Made by a program: the position numbers and the translations under genes
In this document: one piece after another, positions 17,548 to 25,245 of the stretch
How the letters are laid out: each line of letters opens with the position of its first letter
How positions within the stretch are numbered: the first letter of the stretch is position 1
Assembly (NCBI GenBank): GCA_903901875.1
Contig: CAIUSO010000036.1
Span: 1 to 56,240 of the forward strand
Source of the DNA: an uncultured Geobacteraceae bacterium
GTDB taxonomy: Bacteria > Desulfobacterota > Desulfuromonadia > Geobacterales > Pseudopelobacteraceae
Direction: 5' to 3'
Length of the DNA: 56,240 nt
The notes under the pieces: model-generated
Databases searched by the model: none
The model's input: the letters and a program-made list of their open reading frames with translations, nothing else
Told to the model about the DNA's origin: nothing

Positions 17548-17799
17548 CTATTCCTTGTGAGTGGTCCAGAACATTGAAACCGCATTGGCGGCAAAAAGGC
17601 CGTAGAGCCACATGGTATTCCAGGCCGGACCGGACCAGTGGCTTCCCCGGCCACCGCCGACAACGCCCGAGGCAACAACAATACCTATCAGTGCGGTAAA
17701 GGCAACCATGGCAACGGAACGGAGAATAGCACTGTTTCTCCAGGTATGCCGTTCCAACTCCTCAATTCTGTTCAGCAGTTCAAGCTCTCTTTCGTTCAT
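17548..17799 (-). CDS. 83-aa membrane protein with N-terminal coiled coil
   Basis: The N-terminal part (NERELELLNRIEELERHTWRN) is a predicted coiled coil, followed by two hydrophobic helices (about 28-47 and 58-77). The ATG at 17799 has AAAGGAG with seven bases spacing. The first 20 bases overlap the 3' end of the 41-aa gene in another frame, and the stop lies 13 bases before the 349-aa gene, so translation is likely coupled. No family was recognised. Membrane location and operon position suggest an accessory subunit of the transport system. Confidence 0.72.
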   Translation of the reverse strand: MNERELELLNRIEELERHTWRNSAILRSVAMVAFTALIGIVVASGVVGGGRGSHWSGPAWNTMWLYGLFAANAVSMFWTTHKE

Positions 17800-17905
17800 C
17801 TCTGTTCTCCTTTAAGATGGTAATTACCAGAAACAATAGTGAAACCGTCACGGCCAAGGCCAGTCGAGTGTCTGAAATACCAAGTGTTGAAAGTGCGTAG
17901 AGCAT
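17780..17905 (-). CDS. 41-aa single-helix membrane protein
   Basis: The product begins MLYALSTLGISDTRLALAVT, has one helix (about 14-31) and ends in a highly charged tail (KENRDERKRA). The ATG at 17905 has AGAGGA about nine bases upstream. The ribosome binding site of the 83-aa gene lies inside this frame, and the two genes overlap by 20 bases. Position, spacing and a typical one-helix/charged-tail design support a real gene, but the call rests only on this window. Confidence 0.6.
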   Translation of the reverse strand: MLYALSTLGISDTRLALAVTVSLLFLVITILKENRDERKRA

Positions 17906-17941
17906 CGTGTGATTCCTCTGATTCATCTGTTATGACAGCGG

Positions 17942-18133
17942 TCAGCATTTAGCCACCTGAAGCAGCTCGTTCTGGAAGCGCTCTGCCAGTTCATGGTACT
18001 TAAGGCATTCGGCATGGCGTCCATTGCAATAGCGGATGATCATTTTGACATCGTAGGGCGATATGTACTCGCACCCGACGTCGCAGTAATCGTCATTTTT
18101 GCCATAGAATGGGCATATTTCCGGTGCTCCCAT
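17942..18133 (-). CDS. 63-aa cysteine-rich protein, first gene of the sigma-54 unit
   Basis: This small soluble protein has cysteines in the pattern CPFYGKNDDYCDVGCEY...RYCNGRHAECLKY, which could hold a metal ion or Fe-S cluster. A frame on the same strand extends to 18274, but it runs across the sigma-54 promoter. ATG 18133 lies about 25 bases after the predicted transcription start and has AGGGAGAG upstream, which decides the start. It is followed after 36 bases by the 41-aa gene. Function unknown; a metal or redox sensing role is speculation. Confidence 0.7.
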   Translation of the reverse strand: MGAPEICPFYGKNDDYCDVGCEYISPYDVKMIIRYCNGRHAECLKYHELAERFQNELLQVAKC

Positions 18134-18168
18134 GCATCTCTCCCTTGTAACCACCTGATTGTGTATAC

Positions 18169-18185
18169 AGCATGAGTCGTGCCAA
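18169..18185 (-). promoter_or_regulatory. Sigma-54 (-24/-12) promoter of the OFA transport unit
   Basis: On the minus strand the sequence reads TTGGCACGACTCATGCT. It matches the TGGCACG-N4-TTGC consensus with one mismatch, and the GG-to-GC spacing is exactly right (GG at 18183/18182, GC at 18171/18170). The predicted start of transcription near 18158 is about 25 bases before the ATG of the 63-aa protein. An NtrC-family activator gene lies just upstream, at 18477-19868. Confidence 0.85.
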
Positions 18186-18267
18186 TTTAATAGTGTATAA
18201 AAATAACCATAAATAACAGGTAGATACGACGATGCTGCGTGGAGTTGTTTCATTGTGTTTGCTCGTC

Positions 18268-18283
18268 TTTGCAAAAATGCAAA
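18268..18283. promoter_or_regulatory. Enhancer-like dyad, copy 1
   Basis: TTTGCA-AAAA-TGCAAA is a perfect inverted repeat with a four-base centre. It is about 98 bases upstream of the -12 element of the sigma-54 promoter. Proposed binding site for the NtrC-family regulator encoded next door. Confidence 0.7.
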
Positions 18284-18391
18284 AAACAGGTGGCGGTCAG
18301 CGAAGGTTATGTGTGGGGTGGAATAACGAAATAATTATGTAAGCAACTAAAATATATCAAATTTTTGTTTCTAATACTGCGGCGGTGTTGA

Positions 18392-18407
18392 TTTGCAAAA
18401 ATGCAAA
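18392..18407. promoter_or_regulatory. Enhancer-like dyad, copy 2
   Basis: The 16 bases are identical to the dyad at 18268 (TTTGCA-AAAA-TGCAAA), about 222 bases upstream of the -12 element. Spacing between copies 1 and 2 is 124 bases. Confidence 0.7.
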
Positions 18408-18423
18408 ACCCTGCGACGGTGGA

Positions 18424-18441
18424 TTTTGCATTTTTGCAAAA
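18424..18441. promoter_or_regulatory. Enhancer-like dyad, copy 3
   Basis: TTTTGCA-TTTT-TGCAAAA is a seven-base-arm version of the same dyad, with the centre reversed in strand. It begins 32 bases (about three helical turns) after the start of copy 2, and lies just after the 3' end of the regulator gene on the minus strand. Confidence 0.7.
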
Positions 18442-18476
18442 TAGAGAGGTGAGAGGCGGGGTGAGAATCGTTCCGG

Positions 18477-19868
18477 TCAGTACTCTTCTTTGCGAATACC
18501 ATAGCGTTTGATTTTCCGGTACATGGTGGCCATGTTCATGCCCGCTTCCCGTGCTGCTGCATCGATGTTGCCGCCATGTCGCTTGAGCAGTCGGCGGAGC
18601 AGTTCTGCTTCGAACTGTTCCAGCGCGGTGGTATAGGGAACATCCTGATTAAACTGCTCCCTGTCGGGGGAAATATTCACGGGTGCTGCATCGGACTCAA
18701 TGAACTGTAGTAATGTTTCACGGGTAATCTGCTCCGTAGTTTCCACGGTCATGCACGCTTCTATGACATTTTTTAGCTGCCGTATATTGCCCGGCCAGGT
18801 AAATTCACACATGGCCTCCATGGCATCGCCCACCAACCCCTGTATGGCTGTTTTGAATTTCAGATTTTGCAGGTGAATGAAGTGGGCCGCCAACGGGGGG
18901 ATATCACAACTTCTTTCACGGAGCGGCGGGAGATGGATATTGACCACGTTAAGGCGGTAGTAGAGATCCTCCCGGAAGGAACCGTTTTTAATGGCCTCCT
19001 TCAAATCGGAGTTGGTTGCCGACAGTACCCGCACATCAACCCGGGTCGGTGAGGTATCTCCGAGGCGATTGAATTCACGCTCCTGAAGAAAGCGGAGCAG
19101 GGTTTTCTGGACATTCATGGGGAGATTTCCCGCCTCATCAAGGAAAAGCGTTCCTCCATTGGCCGCTTCCAAAAGTCCTGACCGGCTTTCCGTTGCACCG
19201 GTAAAGGCTCCTTTCTTGTAACCGAACAGTTCACTTTCCAGCAGGGTTTCCGGCAGGGCGCCGCAATTGATGGCGACAAATTTCTTTTCCCGGCGGGGGG
19301 AGTTGTAATGGATCGCCTGCGCTATTAATTCTTTGCCTGTTCCCGACTCCCCGGTAATGAGAATGGAGGTGTCTCGCACGGCAACCTTGTTGACCCGTTC
19401 CACAACGTCCTTGAGCCCTGCCGTGGCACCGATAATATTTTCAAAGCGGTACTGATGTTCCAGTTCGGCCCGCAGCTCCCGGTTCTCTTCAAGGAGCAGT
19501 TTCTGCTGGAGAGCGTTCTTGACCCGATAGATCAGTTCGTCGGGCTCAAACGGTTTGGTCAGCATATCATACGCTCCTCTCCGGAGCGCTTGAATAGATG
19601 TTTCGACGGTTGCATAGGCGGTGATCATGATGACCGGTATGTCCTGCTGCACGCTCTTGATGGCCTGCAAAACCTCCAGGCCGGTCATGCCGGGCATTTT
19701 AATGTCGCTGATGACCAGGTCCCAGGCGGATTTTTTGAACTCTTCAATGGCCTTGAGGGGGGAGGTGAATGAACGTACCTGATACCCCTGATCCTGAAGT
19801 ATTTTTTCCATCATGCGGCAGAGTCCTGCCTCATTATCAATAAGCAGAATACGTTTCTTCTCTGTCAT
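18477..19868 (-). CDS. Sigma-54-dependent response regulator (NtrC/AtoC family)
   Basis: This 463-aa protein has three domains in order. A receiver domain (about 1-120) carries phospho-acceptor D55 in VISDIKMPG. A sigma-54 AAA+ domain (about 145-380) has Walker A GESGTGKE and the sigma-54-contact loop GAFTGA. A Fis-type helix-turn-helix lies at the C-terminus (GNIDAAAREAGMNMATMYRKIKRYG). Its ATG directly abuts the stop of the kinase gene, so they are co-transcribed. The three TTTGCA-N4-TGCAAA dyads and the -24/-12 promoter immediately downstream are its likely targets. Confidence 0.95.
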   Translation of the reverse strand: MTEKKRILLIDNEAGLCRMMEKILQDQGYQVRSFTSPLKAIEEFKKSAWDLVISDIKMPGMTGLEVLQAIKSVQQDIPVIMITAYATVETSIQALRRGAYDMLTKPFEPDELIYRVKNALQQKLLLEENRELRAELEHQYRFENIIGATAGLKDVVERVNKVAVRDTSILITGESGTGKELIAQAIHYNSPRREKKFVAINCGALPETLLESELFGYKKGAFTGATESRSGLLEAANGGTLFLDEAGNLPMNVQKTLLRFLQEREFNRLGDTSPTRVDVRVLSATNSDLKEAIKNGSFREDLYYRLNVVNIHLPPLRERSCDIPPLAAHFIHLQNLKFKTAIQGLVGDAMEAMCEFTWPGNIRQLKNVIEACMTVETTEQITRETLLQFIESDAAPVNISPDREQFNQDVPYTTALEQFEAELLRRLLKRHGGNIDAAAREAGMNMATMYRKIKRYGIRKEEY

Positions 19869-21824
19869 TTACAGTTCCTCTCGTTCAACGGGCAACGTTA
19901 CCGACACGGTGGTGCCGTTGCCCACACTGCTTTCGATCCGGATATCGCCATGGTGCTGTTCGATGATCTGGCGGGTGATGGCCAGTCCAAGTCCCGTACC
20001 CCGGCTCTTGGTGGTATAGAATGGTTCAAAAATCTTTTCCAGATTATCTTCCGGAATGCCGCAGCCGTTATCGGTGAACAGTATGCGCACGTGGGCGGCA
20101 TCAACCACCTCGGTTTTGACCGTCAGGGCACCTCCCGACGGCATGGCACCACCGGCATTGAGGATCAGATTGATGGCGACCTGGCGCATCTGGTCCCCAT
20201 CCAGTTCCACCGGGGGAAGGGCCCCATCCAGGGTGGTAGTTATGGTTATGCCCCGCATGTCGGTATGGTTGGCGGCAAAATCAACAATCTGCTGTAACAG
20301 CTCATTCAGATTGGTCACCTCAAGGGTGGGGCGGGGGGTGCGGGCATAGGAAAGCAGGTCCTGGACAATCTTTTTACACCGCTTGCTCTCCCGCTTGATT
20401 TCATGGATGAATTGGTAATTGGGATCTTCTTCACCCATCTTGCTTTCCAGGTATCCGGCATAGCCAAGGATCACGCCGAGGGGGTTATTGATTTCATGGG
20501 CTACTCCCGACGACAGGACACCCAGAGAGGCCATCTTTCCCTGCTGGGCCAGATTGGACTCCATGATCTTGTTCTTTTCAATGATATCGGCCATCCGGTT
20601 GAAGGCGGCCGCCATTTCTGCAAGTTCATCCTCACCACTGACCGTCATCCGCTCATCAAGGTGACCCCGCTTGACGTTATGGATAACGGACATCATGTGG
20701 GTGACCGGGGCGATGACAATGTCAGACACCCTGAATACCAGCATGACGGCCACCATGCCCACGCCGAGGATCAACAGCACCATGCTGATCAGGATGCCCG
20801 ATTTGATCTTGGTGGCCTCCTGATAGAATTCATCCTCATAGGAGCCGACCGCAACGATCCAATCCCATGGTTGAAAATAGTCATATCTGACTATCTTCAT
20901 TCTGGTGACGGAGTCGGAGTTGTTTTTCCAGGGGTAACGAATCCAGCCACTTTTCGTGGCACACATCTCTTTTATGAACTGATTGCCATTCAGGTCATGG
21001 ACATCAATGAGATTTTTCCCTTCCGAGTCCGGATGTACCGTGAAGGTGCCTTTTCGGTCCATACAGAAAATATAGCCGCTGGCCCCCACTTTTTTTGCCC
21101 GGATAGACTCTTTCAGTTTGGCAAAGGCCTGGCGCTCAAAGGTGGCATCTTCCGATTGATCATCGGTGTAACTTCCCGCAGCAATAATCCAGTCCCATTC
21201 CGGGAAGTATTTGTAGGCCACCAGTTTGGTACGCGGTTTTTTGTCTCCCAGGGCGGCATTGTGCCACGGGTAACGGATATACAGGGTATCCCCCGGTTTG
21301 CTTGCCAGTGCCGCACTGCACATTTCACGGATAAAGTAACGGCCATCGCCATCCTGTTCGTTAAAAACATTCTCACCTTCCCGGGCTATGTGGGCCTGGA
21401 GAACCCCTTTGGTGTCCATGGCATAGATGTAACCATGCTCACCTACGTTGATTTTCCTCAAAGCTTTGCGAGCTTCCTGCTGGGCAGCCAGCCGGGTAAG
21501 TCTGCCTCTGGACAGCTGTTTCTGCTCGACCGCCACCAGACTGTATGACAGTTCGGCCAGGGTCGCCAGCTCCTTGGTGAGGTTGATGGCTCGCTCCTGC
21601 TTATACACCTGAAACTGCTGGTAGTGGGAGTTGAGAAGATCTATGCAGAATTCGGAGAGATGGCGCAAGTCATCCTTACTGGTTTTGGTAATGCCCCTGT
21701 GGGCCTGTTCGTTGGCAATATAACCGATTACTGCGGCCACGACGAAGATCGGTATGATCACCAGCGGAAGTACCAGTGTCAGCAGCTTGCCCCGCAATTT
21801 CAGTTGTGACAGAAAAGAGTTCAT
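19869..21824 (-). CDS. Sensor histidine kinase with double Cache domain
   Basis: This 651-aa protein has an N-terminal helix (about 13-35). A periplasmic region follows with two Cache modules, seen as the repeated pattern GEHGYIYAMDTKG and GASGYIFCMDRKG, each followed by an F-I-[RK]-E-M-C segment and an R-Y-P-W motif. Then come a second helix (about 335-357), HAMP, a HisKA domain with phospho-acceptor H443 in GVAHEINNPLG and an HATPase domain (DNGCGIPEDN, GTGLGLAI). Cache domains of this kind often bind small carboxylates or amino acids, which fits an adjacent OFA transporter. The ligand is not known. It ends directly at the regulator gene. Confidence 0.95.
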   Translation of the reverse strand: MNSFLSQLKLRGKLLTLVLPLVIIPIFVVAAVIGYIANEQAHRGITKTSKDDLRHLSEFCIDLLNSHYQQFQVYKQERAINLTKELATLAELSYSLVAVEQKQLSRGRLTRLAAQQEARKALRKINVGEHGYIYAMDTKGVLQAHIAREGENVFNEQDGDGRYFIREMCSAALASKPGDTLYIRYPWHNAALGDKKPRTKLVAYKYFPEWDWIIAAGSYTDDQSEDATFERQAFAKLKESIRAKKVGASGYIFCMDRKGTFTVHPDSEGKNLIDVHDLNGNQFIKEMCATKSGWIRYPWKNNSDSVTRMKIVRYDYFQPWDWIVAVGSYEDEFYQEATKIKSGILISMVLLILGVGMVAVMLVFRVSDIVIAPVTHMMSVIHNVKRGHLDERMTVSGEDELAEMAAAFNRMADIIEKNKIMESNLAQQGKMASLGVLSSGVAHEINNPLGVILGYAGYLESKMGEEDPNYQFIHEIKRESKRCKKIVQDLLSYARTPRPTLEVTNLNELLQQIVDFAANHTDMRGITITTTLDGALPPVELDGDQMRQVAINLILNAGGAMPSGGALTVKTEVVDAAHVRILFTDNGCGIPEDNLEKIFEPFYTTKSRGTGLGLAITRQIIEQHHGDIRIESSVGNGTTVSVTLPVEREEL

Positions 21825-21904
21825 CCGGTGTCCGTTTTCCGGGAGGAGTATGTGCGTTGTTCAGGCTGCATTGTGCCCCATCACCCCCGGTAGATGCAAG
21901 TCGA

Positions 21905-22990
21905 TTATGACCGGTGCCGGCGATGGCTTCGTGATTCAATCAGGCGGAAGAGGAGCGCCAGTACTCCCATGTACCAGAAGAAACAGCACAGTCCGATTAT
22001 GGCATCACATACTCCCCGCTCAAGAAAGGGGCGAATGATACAATCGTAAAAGCGGAGACAGGGAGTGCGCCCCTCACCGATACGCGGACGCAGCCGCACA
22101 TCAACCATGAAAAACAGTTGCCAGCAGTTCTGTCGGATATACCTGCCGAGAAGGTAAAAAATCTTGACGGTACCTGTTATCCCCCAGTTATGGCGGATCA
22201 TCTGCCAGAGGAGGTCAAAGAAAGGGGTAAGACGGAGTTTCCCGGTGTCCTGCTGAAGCCGGTAGATACCGGGTGCCCGGTTAAAAAAATCGGAGACGCC
22301 GACGGAATACAGTCCCATCATCATCCCCATCAGAAGATAGCGGCGGTAGAACCCCTCTGTCTCAAAACGGCGTGGCGAGGTTTCCAGGTTTCCGGGCAGG
22401 GTTATCAGGCGGCCGCAGCTCCTGATTTTTTCGGCAATCTGCTGATCTTCGAGGAAGGGAAGGCTTTCGTCAAATCCCCCCAATGCGAAAAAAAATGAGC
22501 GTGCCAGCAGGAGTCCCTGATCGCCGTTGGTGGTGTTTAGCCGGTTAAGGGATGATTTCTCTTCCAGATAACGGTATGCGCCGCTGTTGTTACCGTCACA
22601 TCTGGCAAAGCTGAGACGGAAATGGCCGGCAACCCCGGACCGCTTCTGGTCCGATGCCCTCAAGGCCTCAACCGCTCTGGCCAGGAGGAGCGGGGAAGGA
22701 AGGCGGGAATCGGCATGGAGGAACAGGAAATATTCACCCCATGCTACCGCTGCCCCACGGTTCATCTGCACCCCCCGACCGGGGGGGGAGATGACGCAGC
22801 GGGCACCAAACCGGTCGGCCACTGCGGCCGTGCCGTCCGAAGAACCGCCGTCACCGATGATTATGTCGAGAGTAATTCCCTGCTGGCGGAAAAGGTCACC
22901 CAACAGGAGCGGAAGGGGGGTTGCCTCATTGATGGTTGGAATGATAACACTCAACAGTGGCGGGGGCAATTCAGGCATGGTGCAGCCCAT
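21905..22990 (-). CDS. Family 2 glycosyltransferase (TIGR04283-like)
   Basis: This 361-aa protein has a GT-A fold. The N-terminus LSVIIPTINEA is the nucleotide-binding start, GDGGSSDGT and FLHADSRLP carry the family's metal-binding acidic residues, and GDQGLLL is typical of TIGR04283-type transferases. The C-terminus has a hydrophobic helix (about 330-350) and a basic tail. The start is uncertain: ATG 22990 directly follows the upstream stop (TGAATG), while ATG 22978 is four codons later; neither has a good ribosome binding site. Coupling to the upstream gene is likely. Acceptor unknown. Confidence 0.83.
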   Translation of the reverse strand: MGCTMPELPPPLLSVIIPTINEATPLPLLLGDLFRQQGITLDIIIGDGGSSDGTAAVADRFGARCVISPPGRGVQMNRGAAVAWGEYFLFLHADSRLPSPLLLARAVEALRASDQKRSGVAGHFRLSFARCDGNNSGAYRYLEEKSSLNRLNTTNGDQGLLLARSFFFALGGFDESLPFLEDQQIAEKIRSCGRLITLPGNLETSPRRFETEGFYRRYLLMGMMMGLYSVGVSDFFNRAPGIYRLQQDTGKLRLTPFFDLLWQMIRHNWGITGTVKIFYLLGRYIRQNCWQLFFMVDVRLRPRIGEGRTPCLRFYDCIIRPFLERGVCDAIIGLCCFFWYMGVLALLFRLIESRSHRRHRS

Positions 22991-23536
22991 TCAGCGGGGA
23001 AATTTACCGGAGATGCGAACATCAAAGCTGTATCGTATCTTCCGCTTGAGCAGGCGGAACAATGCTCCAGGAGCAAAAAACAGCAGCAGGACGAGTGCCA
23101 CGCCGCCGAACTGCTGGAACGGCAGGGAGGAAAGTGCCCGTTCATACTCATGGCCGATGGCAGTAAACCCGCTATCCCCCTCCGGTCCGATCTTGAACGT
23201 GGAGCGAACGTGGGCAATCCAGGCGTCAAATCCTTGGGAGCGGGCTTCTTCAAAAATCTTCCGGGGTGATTCGCCGGCAAAGGCAAGTCCATCATAGCGA
23301 CGGGTTTCCTCCGTGACGGCAAATACCATGTTTCGCTGGATCCGTTCCTGGTTTGGTACAAGCAGCAAAAAGGTTCCTGCCAGTAACAGCAGGTAGATGG
23401 CAGCCACCATGCGGATGAAACGATGCCACGGGGTGGGACGCTGGTCGCTGGGACCGGGCACTGTCCAGTCTCCGGTGGAAGATTTTTCCAGCAGTATCTC
23501 TGGTGGTTCCGGTGTTCCTTTCAGGTTATTTTTCAC
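22991..23536 (-). CDS. Hypothetical two-helix membrane protein
   Basis: This 181-aa protein was not recognised. A hydrophilic N-terminus (about 40 residues) is followed by a helix (about 41-62), an extracytoplasmic domain of roughly 75 residues containing EETRRYDGLAFAG and IAHVRSTFKIG, a second helix (about 142-162) and a basic cytoplasmic tail (KRKIRYSFD). Its stop codon is immediately followed by the ATG of the glycosyltransferase, so the two probably work together at the membrane. Confidence 0.7.
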   Translation of the reverse strand: MKNNLKGTPEPPEILLEKSSTGDWTVPGPSDQRPTPWHRFIRMVAAIYLLLLAGTFLLLVPNQERIQRNMVFAVTEETRRYDGLAFAGESPRKIFEEARSQGFDAWIAHVRSTFKIGPEGDSGFTAIGHEYERALSSLPFQQFGGVALVLLLFFAPGALFRLLKRKIRYSFDVRISGKFPR

Positions 23537-23634
23537 ACAAAGGCCCTTTGGTCATCGACATTCCCCCGCTGATATGTGAAAATACACGTCACAGCTCTTA
23601 TCAGAAAAAATATATGAAGGCTATTGAATTTGTG

Positions 23635-23654
23635 GGGGCGGGATATTCCCCGCC
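23635..23654. repeat. Small GC-rich hairpin upstream of the DUF4149-like gene
   Basis: GGCGGG (23637-23642) pairs with CCCGCC (23649-23654) around ATATTC. It resembles dispersed REP-type hairpins and lies in the leader of the gene starting at 23682. Possible regulatory effect unproven. Confidence 0.35.
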
Positions 23655-23681
23655 ACCAGCAAGACGATAGGTGGGGGAACC

Positions 23682-24122
23682 ATGCAGTACGTTGAAATGA
23701 TATATCGATTGGCAATCAGTCTCTGGGCAGGGGGCAACGCCATTTTTACGCTGATGCTGACGCCGATTCTTTTTAAGACCGAAAGCCGGGATGTGGCGGG
23801 GAGAATCGTCGGTAATCTGTTTCCCGGCTATTTCCGCTGGGGTATGGCCTGCGGTGCCGTTGCCCTGGTCTGTCGCCTGGCCGGTCACGGCATGGATCAG
23901 AAGCTGCCGGTTCTGCTGCTGGTTGCCATGCTTGCCCTGTCGTCATTCCAGGCTTTTTATGTCGAACCCCGTGCCGCCGAACTGAAACGGCAGATCGGTT
24001 CCTTTGAAACCACCGGCAAGGATCACCCGCTCAGGAAAGAATTTTCCAAACTCCACGGTGTTTCAGCGGTCTGTAATCTGACGGTGCTGATTGGCGGTGT
24101 GGTGCTGGTTGTGCTGCCGTAG
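23682..24122 (+). CDS. DUF4149-like four-helix membrane protein
   Basis: This 146-aa protein has four helices (about 6-28, 44-66, 72-90 and 122-145). The N-terminal pattern SLWAGGNAIFTLMLTPILF, the YVEPRAAELK segment after helix three and the FSKLHGVSAVCN motif before the last helix are typical of DUF4149 membrane proteins, whose function is not known. ATG 23682 follows a GGGGGA ribosome binding site. It is convergent with prfB with a single base between the stop codons and no obvious terminator between them. Confidence 0.75.
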   Translation: MQYVEMIYRLAISLWAGGNAIFTLMLTPILFKTESRDVAGRIVGNLFPGYFRWGMACGAVALVCRLAGHGMDQKLPVLLLVAMLALSSFQAFYVEPRAAELKRQIGSFETTGKDHPLRKEFSKLHGVSAVCNLTVLIGGVVLVVLP

Positions 24123-24123
24123 T

Positions 24124-25243
24124 CTATTCCACATCCCCCACATTTCGTCTCACTCCCATCAGGTAGGCGATGACGAACTCTTCGAGATTGCCATCCAGGA
24201 CGGCGTCCGGATTCCCTGATTCGACGCCGGTTCGGAGATCCTTGACCATTTTATAGGGGTGGAGCACATAGGAGCGGATCTGGCTTCCCCAGCCGATATC
24301 CTTCTTTTCCGCTGCAATCTCCGACGCCTTGGCGTTCCGTTCTTCAACTTCCCGCTCATACAATTTGGCCCGCAACACTTTCATTGCGGTACCCCGGTTT
24401 GATATCTGGCTCCGCTCTGACTGGCAGGCGACGATGATGCCGGAGGGGATATGGGTGATCCTGACTGCGGAGTCGGTCGTGTTAACATGCTGGCCACCGG
24501 CACCGCCGGAACGGAAGGTGTCCACTTTGAGATCGGTATCACTGATCTTTATTTCGATATCGTCCTCTTCAATTTCCGGGAAGGCGTACATCGAGGCAAA
24601 GGAGGTGTGCCGCCGGGCATTGCTGTCAAAGGGGGATATGCGTACCAGTCGATGGATCCCGGCCTCTGCCCGCAGATAGCCGTAGGCGTACTCGCCACTG
24701 ACGTTAAAGGTGGCCGATTTGAGGCCGGCCTCTTCCCCCGCCTGATATTCGGTAATGACGGTTTTCCACCCTTTTTTTTCACAGTAGCGCAGGTACATGC
24801 GGAGGATCATTTCCGCCCAGTCCTGGGATTCGGTGCCTCCTGCTCCCGGGTTGATGGTGATAAAACAGGAGTTCCGGTCATGGGGTCCCGACAGCATACG
24901 CTGGAATTCGGCCGCAGCAACATCGGTTATCATGCGTGAGGTCATGTCGGCAACTTCGGTGAGGGTTTCACTGTCCTCTACCTCCTCTCCCAGTTCGATC
25001 ATGACCCGGACATCGTCGGCCTGACGGGCCAGTCCATCCCACAGCTGCACTACTTTTTCAACGGTCGTACGCTTCTTTATTATCTCACGTGATTTTGTCG
25101 AGTCGTCCCAGAAACCGGGGTTGGCCATGATCGATTCGATTTCCATGATTGTTTCACGTTTGGCATCTATGTCAAAGGGACCCCCGAAGCTTGGCGATCC
25201 GCTCATCACAATCCTTCAGCTTGGCTATTTCTTCTCGGTACAT
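24124..25243 (-). CDS. prfB: Peptide chain release factor 2, with programmed +1 frameshift
   Basis: RF2 ends translation at UGA and UAA codons. The true start is ATG 25243 (AAGGAG upstream). The first frame encodes 23 residues (MYREEIAKLKD...) and reaches UGA at 25174-25172. A +1 shift at CUU-UGA-C then enters the main frame, giving 372 aa in total. The stop-codon recognition tripeptide SPF (ISPFDSNARRHTSFAS) and the peptidyl-release motif GGQ (GGAGGQHVN) are present. It lies two bases after lnt and is the last gene of the rluB-corC-lnt-prfB group. High RF2 allows termination at the UGA and so lowers its own synthesis. Confidence 0.97.
25171..25186 (-). promoter_or_regulatory. prfB programmed frameshift site
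   Basis: On the minus strand this reads CGG GGG UCC CUU UGA C. A Shine-Dalgarno-like GGGGG lies three bases upstream of the CUU slip codon, the in-frame stop is UGA and it is followed by C, exactly the arrangement known for bacterial prfB autoregulation. Confidence 0.96.
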
Positions 25244-25245
25244 GG

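Noticed and set aside
17535..17681. N-terminal extension of the 349-aa membrane protein
   Set aside because: It would overlap the 83-aa gene and places a proline- and arginine-rich segment before a clear hydrophobic start. ATG 17534 has its own ribosome binding site.
18134..18274. N-terminal extension of the 63-aa Cys-rich protein
   Set aside because: It crosses the sigma-54 promoter and its predicted transcription start, so it would not be in the mRNA.
20403..21548. 381-codon open frame on the plus strand
   Set aside because: It lies antisense to the histidine kinase, whose domains are complete and recognisable. The antisense product has no family features and no ribosome binding site.
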